64,000 nt of DNA from Tistrella mobilis (GTDB taxonomy: Bacteria > Pseudomonadota > Alphaproteobacteria > Tistrellales > Tistrellaceae), in contig NZ_JBBIAB010000012.1 of NCBI RefSeq assembly GCF_039634785.1, positions 62,001 to 126,000 on the forward strand. The letters are read 5' to 3'. Both the position numbers and the translations under genes were made by a program. Below, piece after piece: positions 44,625-52,626 of this stretch. The notes under the pieces were generated by a model. The model worked only from the letters and a program-made list of their open reading frames with translations, searched no databases and had not been told where the DNA came from. The first letter of the stretch is position 1. Each line of letters opens with the position of its first letter.

Positions 44625-45803
44625 ATGAGCGCGGATCGTGAGCTGTCTGAAGAGACCCGGCTGATCCATCTGGGTCGCAGCCAGCCGATGGAGGGCGTGC
44701 GCCCGGTGAGCCCGCCGGTCGTCCGCACCTCTACCGTGCTCGCCCCCGACATCGCCACCATGCGCGCCAACAAGGCGCGGCGCGAGGATGGCAGCCGGGT
44801 GTTCAGCTATGGTGCCCGCGGCACCCCCACCAACCATGCGCTGGAAGAAGCCTGGGCCGCGCTTGAAGGGGGGGAGCGGGCGCTGCTTTTCCCCACGGGG
44901 CTGGCGGCCATCGCCCATGTCCTGCTGACCTGCCTGCTGCCCGGATCGCATGTGCTGATCCAGAACACGGTCTATCCGCAGGTTCATGCCATCCGGTCGA
45001 AATTCCTGGAGCCGCGCGGTATCGCGTCGACCTATTTCGACGGCACGGTCGAGGATGCGGCGGCGAAGATCACGCCGGCCACCCGGATGATCTATGCCGA
45101 GAACCCGGGGTCCTGGGTCTATGACCTGATCGACGTCAAGGCGCTCTCGACGCTGGCGCATGATCACAACGCGCTGCTGGTGATCGACAACACCTGGGCC
45201 TCGGGCCTGCTGCACAAGCCGCTTCTGCACGGTGCCGACATCTCGGTCATTGCCGGCACCAAATATGTCGTCGGCCATTCCGACGTCATGATGGGTGCCG
45301 TGGTCGCCAATGGCGAGCTGGGCCGCGAGCTGTGGCGGATGCAGGTGGTGATGGGCCAGACCGTCAGCCCGGATGATGCCTGGCTGACCCTGCGCGGCCT
45401 GCGTACCATCGCGGCCCGACTGCCGATCCATGCGGCCAGCGCGCTCGGTATCGCCCGCTTCCTTCAGGATCATCCCCTGGTCGAGCGGGTGCTGCACCCG
45501 GCGCTGGAAAGCCATCCCCGCCACGACCTCTGGCGCCGCGACTTCACCGGCGCCAACGGGCTGGTGACCATCGGCATGCGCCCGGATCTGGATCTGGCTG
45601 CGGTCGACCGCTTCGTCGACACGCTCCGCCTGTTCGGCATCGGCTCGTCCTGGGGCGGGTTCGAAAGCCTGGCCCTGCCGCAGGCCCCCGAGACGGTGCG
45701 GGGCTGGACCGGGGCCGGCGTGCCGGTCCGCCTGCATATCGGCCTGGAGAACCCGGCCGATCTGGAAGCCGATCTGGCGCGCGGTCTGGCCGCGATCGGC
45801 TGA
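44625..45803 (+). CDS. metC: Cystathionine beta-lyase
   Basis: 392 aa Cys/Met-metabolism PLP enzyme. YGARGTPTNHALEEAWAALEGG near the N-terminus, LFPTGLAAI, LVIDNTWASG and PLP Lys in SVIAGTKYVVGHSDVMMG. The TPTN start and short C-terminus fit the MetC group rather than MetB or MetY. Releases homocysteine, pyruvate and ammonia from cystathionine, or sulfide from cysteine as a side activity. With the upstream fusion it suggests organosulfur breakdown more than methionine synthesis (inference). Confidence 0.9.
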   Translation: MSADRELSEETRLIHLGRSQPMEGVRPVSPPVVRTSTVLAPDIATMRANKARREDGSRVFSYGARGTPTNHALEEAWAALEGGERALLFPTGLAAIAHVLLTCLLPGSHVLIQNTVYPQVHAIRSKFLEPRGIASTYFDGTVEDAAAKITPATRMIYAENPGSWVYDLIDVKALSTLAHDHNALLVIDNTWASGLLHKPLLHGADISVIAGTKYVVGHSDVMMGAVVANGELGRELWRMQVVMGQTVSPDDAWLTLRGLRTIAARLPIHAASALGIARFLQDHPLVERVLHPALESHPRHDLWRRDFTGANGLVTIGMRPDLDLAAVDRFVDTLRLFGIGSSWGGFESLALPQAPETVRGWTGAGVPVRLHIGLENPADLEADLARGLAAIG

Positions 45804-45826
45804 TCTTGCGACATATGTGACGAGAG

Positions 45827-45858
45827 CGGCCCGTCCCCTTCCGGGGGCGGGCCGTTCT
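45827..45858 (+). terminator. Terminator after metC
   Basis: CGGCCCGTCCCC (45827-45838) pairs with GGGGGCGGGCCG (45843-45854) over 12 bases with one G-U pair and a TTCC loop, then TTCTTA. It separates metC from the convergent amidohydrolase gene. Confidence 0.8.
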
Positions 45859-45869
45859 TATGCCGGGGG

Positions 45870-47282
45870 TCAGGTCAGGTTGGCGAACAGGCCCGCGCCC
45901 ATGGCCTCGATCGGTGCGCGATCGACCCGGGCCGCCGCCGCGGTGATCCGCATCGCCGATGCTTCGAGGCGGGTGGCGAGACCCGGCCAGTCGACGCCGG
46001 CGAGCGTGCCGCGGCACTTGATGATCCGGCCGTCGACCATGACCATGTCGACGTCGGACGGGGCCGCATTCAGCACGACGGCGGCCACGGCGTCGATGGT
46101 CGGGCACATGTTGATGGTATCGGTGCGCACCAGGATCAGATCGGCGCGCTTGCCCGGCGCGATCGAGCCGATCCGGTCTTCCAGATGCAGGGCTTCGGCA
46201 CCGCCGAGGGTTGCCATCCGCAGCACCTCGCGGGCGGTGGGGGTGATCTGTCGCGGTGCGCCGCCCCGGGCTTCCAGTGCCGCATTGCGCCGGGCGCGCT
46301 CGGCCTGAAGCATCAGCCGCATCTGCCGGAACATGTCGCCGGCATAATTCGACACGATATCGATGCCGAGCCCCGTGCGGATGCCGGCCGCCTGCGCGGT
46401 GAAGGCCAGCGGATGGCCCATGCCCATCTGCATCTCGGTCTCGGGCGTCACCGACAGCCCGGCCCCGGCTTCGGCGATCGCCGCCTGTTCAGCCGCGGTC
46501 AGGGCGGCGCCATGCACGAACAGCAGATCGGGGCCCAGCGCGCCGGCATCGGCCAGCTGCTGCACCACGCGGTGGCCCTGATCGTAACCGCCCATGGCGA
46601 CATGCAATGAGATGCTGTGGGCGCCAAGCTCGCGCGCAAGGTTCAGCTCGCCCAGAAGATGGGGCAGCGGCGTCGCTTCGGCCTCGGCGGGCGCCATGCC
46701 GAACAGGATCCGGTTCTGGCCCGAGAAACCCGTGCCGGCCCGCAGCCGGCGGATATCGGTGGCAAGCCAGTCCGGCGCGATCTCGGCCACCAGCGGATCA
46801 TGGCCGCGTGGATTGCCGAACAGCCCGTAGCAGAAGATGCCCCGCCCACCGGCATCGATCAGCCCTTTGAGCGCCGCATCGGCATGGTCGGGGCTGTTCA
46901 GGATGTGGCAGTGGTCGACCATGGTGGTGATGCCGGCATGCAGCGCTTCCAGCGCGCCGATATGGTTGCCCAGCCAGACGTCGTCGGGCGAATAGAACGC
47001 CGAACAGATCATCCGCATACGGACGAAATAGTCGAACAGCGACCAGTCCGCCGCGACGGATCGCAGCTGGGTCTGCCAGACATGGCGGTGGGTGTCGACG
47101 AAGCCGGGCATCAGGATGCCGGCGGCGGCATCGATGACCTCTGCCTCCGGGTGATCGATCCGCCCGCCGACGGCCTGGATCACCCCATCGGCGATCAGCA
47201 GGTCGCCGGCCGTCTCGTCCTGGCCGTCGACCATGGTCAGAAGCCGGGCGTTCCGGATCAGGATCGGTCTCTCTGCGGTCAT
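45870..47282 (-). CDS. Amidohydrolase, paralogue of the protein at 3694
   Basis: 470 aa from ATG 47282, preceded by GGGAGGACATAAG. HxH at 65/67 (DTHRHVW), a later His in LLFVHGAALT, TPETEMQMGMGHP and GLGIDIVSNYAGD with the metal Asp. The N-terminal 150 residues align with the first amidohydrolase at the same residue numbers. Family: ATZ/TRZ-type hydrolase or deaminase acting on a heterocycle; substrate unknown. Diverges from a TetR gene, where in the first locus the TetR lies downstream. Confidence 0.88.
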   Translation of the reverse strand: MTAERPILIRNARLLTMVDGQDETAGDLLIADGVIQAVGGRIDHPEAEVIDAAAGILMPGFVDTHRHVWQTQLRSVAADWSLFDYFVRMRMICSAFYSPDDVWLGNHIGALEALHAGITTMVDHCHILNSPDHADAALKGLIDAGGRGIFCYGLFGNPRGHDPLVAEIAPDWLATDIRRLRAGTGFSGQNRILFGMAPAEAEATPLPHLLGELNLARELGAHSISLHVAMGGYDQGHRVVQQLADAGALGPDLLFVHGAALTAAEQAAIAEAGAGLSVTPETEMQMGMGHPLAFTAQAAGIRTGLGIDIVSNYAGDMFRQMRLMLQAERARRNAALEARGGAPRQITPTAREVLRMATLGGAEALHLEDRIGSIAPGKRADLILVRTDTINMCPTIDAVAAVVLNAAPSDVDMVMVDGRIIKCRGTLAGVDWPGLATRLEASAMRITAAAARVDRAPIEAMGAGLFANLT

Positions 47283-47465
47283 CTTATGTCCTCCCTGGTA
47301 TGCCGGCGCTCTGCTGGGGCCGGTCAGGAGGCATGATGGCGCGAGGAGGAATTGAATCACAATATGATTTTTATATCACGATATACAAATCTGATCGCGC
47401 CTTGCCGGCGCCACCGCCATGGTGCATAGCAGGGGGTGGAGAGACCGGTCGAAAGGGAGGGCAGG
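47283..47465. promoter_or_regulatory. Divergent operator region of the second amidohydrolase
   Basis: Contains AATCA-CAATA-TGATT (47355-47369), part of TTGAATCA, and TATATC-AC-GATATA (47372-47385), a 14-bp dyad. This AT-rich core stands out from its GC-rich flanks and is the likely binding place for the divergent TetR protein. Confidence 0.5.
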
Positions 47466-48209
47466 GTGGCTGCGACATCCGGCAGAGTGCGGCTTGCGGA
47501 CCGCAAGCGGGCCTTCGCGCGGGAGGAAATCCTGAACGCGGCGGAACGGCTGCTTCTGGCCGGGGATCTGCCCGACTTCTCGATGCGCGCATTGTCCGAG
47601 GAGGCGGGGGTCAGCTTCGCGACCCCGTTCAACCATTTCGGCAGCAAGACGGGCATTCTGCGCAGCCTGGCCCAGCGCATGTTCGACGCGATCACCGATC
47701 GCTATGTTGCGGACAGCACCACGGGTGCGGGCGATGCCATCGACCGGACCTTCATGATGGGGCAGGCGGGCTGCGCGGTCTGGCTGGAGCGTCCGGCCGT
47801 GCATCGCTATCTGATCGGCACGCTGGTGGCGGGCGGGCCCGCAGCCGGTGGCGGCAGCGCCGATGATCCCGAGGAATTCCGCCGGCGATCGCGGGCCCTG
47901 TGGATCCTGGCGCTTGGCGATCATGACGGCATCGATCCGGCCATGCGGCCGCTGGCGGTCGGGGCCCTGCCCGAACAGCTGGCGATCATGTTCCGCGGTG
48001 CCGCGGCACTCTGGGCCGGGGGAGAGGTCGCCGACGACCAGTTCGGCGCCGCCGTCGATCTGGGCATCGCCACCTCGCTGATCGGCTATGTTCCGGCCGG
48101 GCGGCGGGACGACCTGACCGACCGCATCGCCCGCGCCGCTGCGGTGCTGGCACCCCGGGGTGCCGTGGGGGAGAGTGTTGTTGTTGCGACCGGTTCGCAA
48201 TCCGACTAG
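47466..48209 (+). CDS. TetR/AcrR-family regulator
   Basis: 247 aa from GTG 47466, chosen for GGGAGGG about five to ten bases upstream; GTG 47436 would add ten residues. Helix-turn-helix at about 20-65 (MRALSEEAGVSFATPFNHFGSKTGIL). Ligand domain not assignable. Likely autoregulates and controls the divergent amidohydrolase. Confidence 0.88.
   Translation: MAATSGRVRLADRKRAFAREEILNAAERLLLAGDLPDFSMRALSEEAGVSFATPFNHFGSKTGILRSLAQRMFDAITDRYVADSTTGAGDAIDRTFMMGQAGCAVWLERPAVHRYLIGTLVAGGPAAGGGSADDPEEFRRRSRALWILALGDHDGIDPAMRPLAVGALPEQLAIMFRGAAALWAGGEVADDQFGAAVDLGIATSLIGYVPAGRRDDLTDRIARAAAVLAPRGAVGESVVVATGSQSD
48184..48200. promoter_or_regulatory. Fur-like operator before the ECF sigma gene
   Basis: TTGCGA-CCGGT-TCGCAA, perfect six-base arms; read as a 7-1-7 site it matches at six of seven pairs. 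It lies 55 bp before the sigma-factor start, overlapping the TetR 3-prime end. The same TGCGA-N5-TCGCA core is found before the iron receptor at 49841. Confidence 0.6.
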
Positions 48210-48254
48210 CATGCGACCGCATCGGGTTTCCGCCCCGGAAGGCATGCAGGCGCC

Positions 48255-48779
48255 GTGCGCGACGACGATCCCAGGCTCAAACTGTTTCTCGACCACCGCG
48301 CGACGCTCGTGGATTACGCGACGCCGATCGTGGGCGATCGCATGCGCGCCGAGGATGTCGTGCAGGAGGCTTATATCCGCTTCGCCCCCGGCGCCGCGGA
48401 CGGGGTGGCGGCCGGGCGGGTGGCGCAGCCGGTGGGCTATCTCTATCGCATCGTCCGCAATCTTGCGCTGGATGTCACCCGCAGACGCCAGACCGAGGAT
48501 CGCAACCGCCTGCAGCACCGCCCCGACTGGCTGGCCCCGGCCGAACTGCCGGCCCCGGATCAGGGGCTGCTGGATCGGGACGAGACCCGGCGGATGGCCG
48601 CGGCGCTTGCCGACCTGCCGGAGCGTGAACGGGTGGCGCTGAAGATGCATCGTGTCGACGGCCGCAGCCTTCAGCACATCGCCGATCATCTGGATGTGTC
48701 GGTCACCACCGCCCACCGGCTGGTTCAGGGGGCGGTGCTGCGCCTGACCCTGGCGCTGCGCGACGAGGACGGGGCATGA
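48255..48779 (+). CDS. FecI-type ECF sigma factor
   Basis: 174 aa. Region 2 (about 7-75: DYATPIVGDRMRAEDVVQEAYIRF, PVGYLYRIVRNLALD) and region 4 (LPERERVALKMHRVDGRSLQHIADHLDVSVTT helix-turn-helix). GTG start. Overlaps the FecR gene by ATGA. Iron-starvation sigma factor for the receptor gene downstream. Confidence 0.93.
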   Translation: MRDDDPRLKLFLDHRATLVDYATPIVGDRMRAEDVVQEAYIRFAPGAADGVAAGRVAQPVGYLYRIVRNLALDVTRRRQTEDRNRLQHRPDWLAPAELPAPDQGLLDRDETRRMAAALADLPERERVALKMHRVDGRSLQHIADHLDVSVTTAHRLVQGAVLRLTLALRDEDGA

Positions 48780-49735
48780 CCGCCGATCCTGCGCCCAGAC
48801 CTTCCGCCACCCTGCTCGCCGAAGCCGCCGACTGGCTGGTCCGGCTGGAGGCCGCACCGGGGGATCGTAGCCTGAGCCCGGCCTTCGAAGCCTGGTGCGC
48901 GGCCGATCCCGCCCATGCCGCGGCCTTCGCCGAGGTGCGGCGCAGCTGGCTTGCCGTGCCCCAGGGGCTGGCGGCCATGGCACCGGCCGCCCGGGCCGCC
49001 CGCCGCCCGCCGCGCCGCGGGCGATGGGCCGCGGGGCTTGCGGGCCTGGCGGTTGCGGCGGGTCTTGCGGTGATGCTGCTGCCGGGGCTGGCCCTGCGGA
49101 TGACGGCCGATGCCGCAACCGGGGTGGGGGAGCTGCGGCAGGTCACGCTTGCCGATGGCAGCCGCATGCAGCTGGCGCCGCTTTCGGCGGCCGACATGCA
49201 GCTGGACGGCAGCCATCGGCGGGTGATCCTGCGGCGCGGCGAGGCCTTCTTTCAGGTGGTCGCCGATGCCGGCCGACCCTTCGTGGTGCGGGCAGGCCGG
49301 GTGCAGGTCACGGTCACCGGCACGGGGTTCGAGGTCGACCGCGATGACGACCGGGTGACGGTCGCGGTCCGCAGCGGCACGGTGCGGGTAGAGGCTCCGG
49401 ACGTGCCGGCCGTGCAGCTCAACCCCGGTGAGACGGTCGAGATCCCGGCCGACGGCTCCGCCCCCATCCGCGGCCGCATCGCACCCGATGCCGTGGCGCT
49501 TTGGCAGGACGGCCGGCTGTTCGTCGACGGGGCGACGGTGGGCGAGGTGGTGGCCCGGCTGCGGGCCTATACCCCCGGGCTGATCCTGGTGGCGGATGAC
49601 GCCCTGGCCGACCGCCAGGTGACGGGGCTTTACGACCTGCGCGATCCGCAGGCGGCGCTTTCGGCGCTGATGCGGGCCCATGGCGGGCGGCTTCGCCGGA
49701 TCGGGCCGCTGCTGACCATCCTCGACGGCGCCTGA
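48776..49735 (+). CDS. FecR-type anti-sigma/signal transducer
   Basis: 319 aa. N-terminal DUF4880 cytoplasmic domain (ADWLVRLEAAPG, FEAWCAADPAHAAAFAEV), membrane helix about 83-103, periplasmic FecR domain (ADGSRMQLAPLSA, RRGEAFFQVVADAGRPFVVRAG, VTGTGFEV) and C-terminal DUF4974 segment (LYDLRDPQAAL). Transmits receptor occupancy to the sigma factor. Confidence 0.93.
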   Translation: MTADPAPRPSATLLAEAADWLVRLEAAPGDRSLSPAFEAWCAADPAHAAAFAEVRRSWLAVPQGLAAMAPAARAARRPPRRGRWAAGLAGLAVAAGLAVMLLPGLALRMTADAATGVGELRQVTLADGSRMQLAPLSAADMQLDGSHRRVILRRGEAFFQVVADAGRPFVVRAGRVQVTVTGTGFEVDRDDDRVTVAVRSGTVRVEAPDVPAVQLNPGETVEIPADGSAPIRGRIAPDAVALWQDGRLFVDGATVGEVVARLRAYTPGLILVADDALADRQVTGLYDLRDPQAALSALMRAHGGRLRRIGPLLTILDGA

Positions 49736-49741
49736 CCGCTG

Positions 49742-49780
49742 AGCCGCACCGTCTTCTGGTGGAAGATGCGGCTTTTTCTC
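49742..49780 (+). terminator. Terminator between fecR-like and receptor genes
   Basis: AGCCGCA (49742-49748) pairs with TGCGGCT (49767-49773), with an inner CTTC/GAAG pair, followed by TTTTCTC. It should cut read-through from the regulator pair into the receptor, so the receptor needs its own promoter. Confidence 0.75.
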
Positions 49781-49800
49781 AAAAAAATATCCGGATCTGC

Positions 49801-49829
49801 GGAAAATCCGCCCCGGCTCCACGTCTGTT
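49801..49829 (+). promoter_or_regulatory. Candidate FecI-type promoter of the receptor
   Basis: GGAAAA (49801-49806), 17 bp, TCTGTT (49824-49829). Compared with the E. coli fecA promoter GGAAAT-N17-TCCTTT it matches five of six and four of six bases at identical spacing. Confidence 0.45.
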
Positions 49830-49840
49830 GGTCCTGAAAA

Positions 49841-49855
49841 TGCGAAGCACTCGCA
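49841..49855. promoter_or_regulatory. Fur-like operator before the iron receptor
   Basis: TGCGA-AGCAC-TCGCA, perfect five-base arms, 34 bp before the receptor start and just below the candidate sigma-dependent promoter. Same core as the site at 48184-48200. Confidence 0.55.
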
Positions 49856-49888
49856 CATAGGGTCGGGCAGAGAATGAAGGAGACGGGT

Positions 49889-52369
49889 ATGAGCCAGGGC
49901 CAGCAGCGCCGCCGGAGGATGCCGCAGGGGGTCGCGGCCATGGTCGCGGCATCGGTCGCGACGCTTCCGGGACCCATGGCCATGGGCGGCGCGGGGATCC
50001 TTGCCGGGATGGCGATCAGCCGGGCCGAAGCGGCCGACATGGCGGCCGAGATCGGTTTCGACATTCCGGCACAGCCGCTGGCCGGCGCGCTCGGCGCCTT
50101 CGGCCGGCAGGCGGGGCTTCAGGTCTCGGCCGATACCGCCGTCACCCGGGGCGTGGAAAGCCGCGGTCTTCAGGGGCGGATGACGCCGGCGGCGGGGCTG
50201 GCGCAGCTCTTGGCCGGCACGCCGGTCACCGGGGCGATCACGCCCGACGGGGTGGTGGTGTTGCAGCGGCTGGCGGGCGAGGGGGCGACCGTGCTCGACC
50301 CGCTCCAGGTCGGCGCGGCCAGAACGGCCGAGGTGGCGACGGGGCCCGTCGCCGGCTATGTCGCGACCCGCACCGCCACCGCGACCAAGACCGACACGCC
50401 GCTGCTGGAAACCCCGCAATCGGTCTCGGTGGTCACCCGCGACCAGATGTCGGCCCGCGCCGTCACCACCGAGGGCGAGGCGCTGGCCTATACCGCCGGT
50501 GTCCGCGTCGGCGGCCGTGCCGGCGGCATCATGCCGGGCGGCGACAATATCCAGGTCCGCGGCTTCGGCGGCGACGGCACCTATGGCGCCTCGTCGAACG
50601 AATATCTGGACGGCATCAAGGTCGGCGGCGCCAATTTCGCGATCGGCGGCTTCGAGCCTTACATGTTCGAGCGGATCGAGGTGCTGAAGGGCCCGGCCTC
50701 GGTGCTCTATGGCCAGAACACCCCGGGCGGCATCGTCAACCGGGTGAGCAAGACCCCGTCCGACCAGGCGATGAACGAGGTGATGCTGCGCGGCGGCAGC
50801 TTCGGCCGCCATGAAGCCGGCGCCGATATCGGCGGCCGGCTGGTCGAGGACGGCCGGCTGGCCTTCCGGGTGGCCGGCCTGATGATGGAAAGCGACAATC
50901 AGGTCGACGGCATCGATCAGGAACGCACCGCCATCGCCCCCTCGCTGACCTGGCGGGCGGGGGACGACACCACGCTCACCCTGCTCGGCAGTTGGCAGCG
51001 CGACGATGTCGACGGCGGCTTTTCCAACATGCTGCCGATCGTCGGCACGCTGAAGGATGCGCCCTATGGCAAGCTGCCGCGCAGCTTCTATGCCGGCGAC
51101 ACCGATTACGGCCATTGGGACCGGGATCTCTATACCCTGGGCTACCAGTTCGAGCACCGCTTCGACGATGCGATCACCTTTCGCCAGAACGCCCGCTATA
51201 TCGCCAACCGGCTGGATTTCGCGACCGTCTACATCAAAGAGCTGAAGTCGGATGGCGTGACGTTGGATCGCAACGCCTTTGCCGCCCGCGAATCGTCGGA
51301 CGTCTATGTCGTCGACAACCAGGTGCAGATCGACGGCACCACCGGGCCACTGGACCACACCCTGCTCGCCGGTGTCGAATACCGCCGCCATGACAGCGAC
51401 ACCATCCGGCGCTTTGCCGGGGTGACTCCGATCACGCTGCCTCAGGGGGGCAATGCCACCTTTACCGGCGAGCCGGCGATCTATGAGAACGCCGAGCTTC
51501 GCCGGGACCAGTGGGGCTTTTATGTGCAGGATCAGATCCGCCTGGGTGGCTGGATCGTCAATCTCGGTGGCCGCTATGATCGCGCTGACATGCGTCTGAA
51601 GGACCGTTATAAGACGGGCGAAAACTCCCGGGATGACGAGGCCTTTACCAGCCGTGTGGGGCTTGGCTATGCCTTCGATTTTGGTCTGACCCCCTATGTC
51701 AGCTATTCGGAGAGCTTCGAGCCGCAGACGATTACGGTCAGGAGCACCCAGACTTTCGAGCCGACCCGGGGCACCCAGTACGAAGCCGGTCTGAAGTATC
51801 AGCCGCCCGGCTGGAATGCCATGTTCACCGCATCGGTTTTCCAGATCACGCAGACCAATGTTCCGAAATCCCTGGGGACGGGGAAGGGGTACCGTCAGAT
51901 CGGCGAGGTGACGAACAAGGGGCTTGAACTCGAAGCGGTGGCGAGCCTGGCCTCGGGCTGGGATATTCAGGCCGGCTTCACCTGGCTCGACAGCGAGGTG
52001 ACCAAGAGCACCGAGCTGGATCTTCACCACCGCCCGACCATGGTGCCCGAGGTGACCGCGGCGCTCTGGACCCGCTACACCTTCCAGGCCGGCTTCGCTG
52101 AAGGGCTGGGGCTTGGGGCCGGCGTGCGCTATGTCGGCAGCACCTATGGCAATGACACCAACACCCTGAAGGTGCCGTCCTACACCCTGTATGACGCGGC
52201 GGTCAGCTATGACCTGGGTCGGGCGTCGCCGACGCTCACCGGTGTCGAACTGGCGGTCAATGCCTCCAACCTGTTCGACGAGACCTATGTCTCGGGCTGC
52301 GAGGTCGACAGGCAGTGCTATTGGGGCCAGGGCCGCACGGTGCTGGGGACCCTGAAGTATAAGTGGTGA
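49889..52369 (+). CDS. TonB-dependent siderophore receptor with STN signalling domain (FecA/FpvA type)
   Basis: 826 aa from ATG 49889 (GAAGGAGA nine bases upstream); 49874 would add five residues. Long signal region ending near EAADM, then a secretin/TonB short N-terminal domain (about 55-110: FDIPAQPLAGALGAFGRQAGLQVS, GLAQLLAGTPV) that contacts FecR, plug (ETPQSVSVVTRDQM, NIQVRGFGG, IEVLKGPASVLYGQNTPGGIVN) and a barrel ending Lys-Tyr-Lys-Trp. The STN domain and upstream sigma/anti-sigma pair show surface signalling. PQSVSVVTRDQM-type plugs belong to ferric-siderophore receptors; the ligand is unknown. Confidence 0.94.
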   Translation: MSQGQQRRRRMPQGVAAMVAASVATLPGPMAMGGAGILAGMAISRAEAADMAAEIGFDIPAQPLAGALGAFGRQAGLQVSADTAVTRGVESRGLQGRMTPAAGLAQLLAGTPVTGAITPDGVVVLQRLAGEGATVLDPLQVGAARTAEVATGPVAGYVATRTATATKTDTPLLETPQSVSVVTRDQMSARAVTTEGEALAYTAGVRVGGRAGGIMPGGDNIQVRGFGGDGTYGASSNEYLDGIKVGGANFAIGGFEPYMFERIEVLKGPASVLYGQNTPGGIVNRVSKTPSDQAMNEVMLRGGSFGRHEAGADIGGRLVEDGRLAFRVAGLMMESDNQVDGIDQERTAIAPSLTWRAGDDTTLTLLGSWQRDDVDGGFSNMLPIVGTLKDAPYGKLPRSFYAGDTDYGHWDRDLYTLGYQFEHRFDDAITFRQNARYIANRLDFATVYIKELKSDGVTLDRNAFAARESSDVYVVDNQVQIDGTTGPLDHTLLAGVEYRRHDSDTIRRFAGVTPITLPQGGNATFTGEPAIYENAELRRDQWGFYVQDQIRLGGWIVNLGGRYDRADMRLKDRYKTGENSRDDEAFTSRVGLGYAFDFGLTPYVSYSESFEPQTITVRSTQTFEPTRGTQYEAGLKYQPPGWNAMFTASVFQITQTNVPKSLGTGKGYRQIGEVTNKGLELEAVASLASGWDIQAGFTWLDSEVTKSTELDLHHRPTMVPEVTAALWTRYTFQAGFAEGLGLGAGVRYVGSTYGNDTNTLKVPSYTLYDAAVSYDLGRASPTLTGVELAVNASNLFDETYVSGCEVDRQCYWGQGRTVLGTLKYKW

Positions 52370-52374
52370 TCGCC

Positions 52375-52626
52375 ATGCGGGGCGTTGGGCTGCGCCTGCT
52401 GGCGGCGGGGCCGGGGGGCTATCTGGTGGCGGCGTTGGCCGCCACCCTTGCCGTCCGGCTGCTGCCGGGGCCGGCGATCGAGACGGTGCTGGCCGGCAGC
52501 ATGGGCAGTTTCCTGGTCTGGGTGGCGGTGGTGATCCGGGTGTTCGCCGTCGACGACCCCCGCCGCGCCCTGGCCGAGGTGGCGGTGCTGGCCGGGCTGA
52601 TCGCCGCGGCGGGGGGCTGGCGATGA
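52375..52626 (+). CDS. DUF3649-type iron-uptake membrane protein
   Basis: 83 aa (GTG starts at 52363 or 52366 would add three or four residues; 52366 overlaps the receptor stop). Two to three membrane helices with the DUF3649-like pattern GYLVAALAATLAV, ETVLAGSMGSFLVWVAVVI. Found next to PepSY and DUF3325 proteins in siderophore-uptake clusters; role unknown. Confidence 0.75.
   Translation: MRGVGLRLLAAGPGGYLVAALAATLAVRLLPGPAIETVLAGSMGSFLVWVAVVIRVFAVDDPRRALAEVAVLAGLIAAAGGWR

Noticed and set aside
42246-45737. 1163-aa minus-strand frame
   Set aside because: Runs antisense through the dioxygenase-rhodanese and metC genes, His/Arg/Gly-rich, no domain.
48725-52030. 1101-aa minus-strand frame
   Set aside because: Antisense to fecR-like and receptor genes; no recognisable motif.
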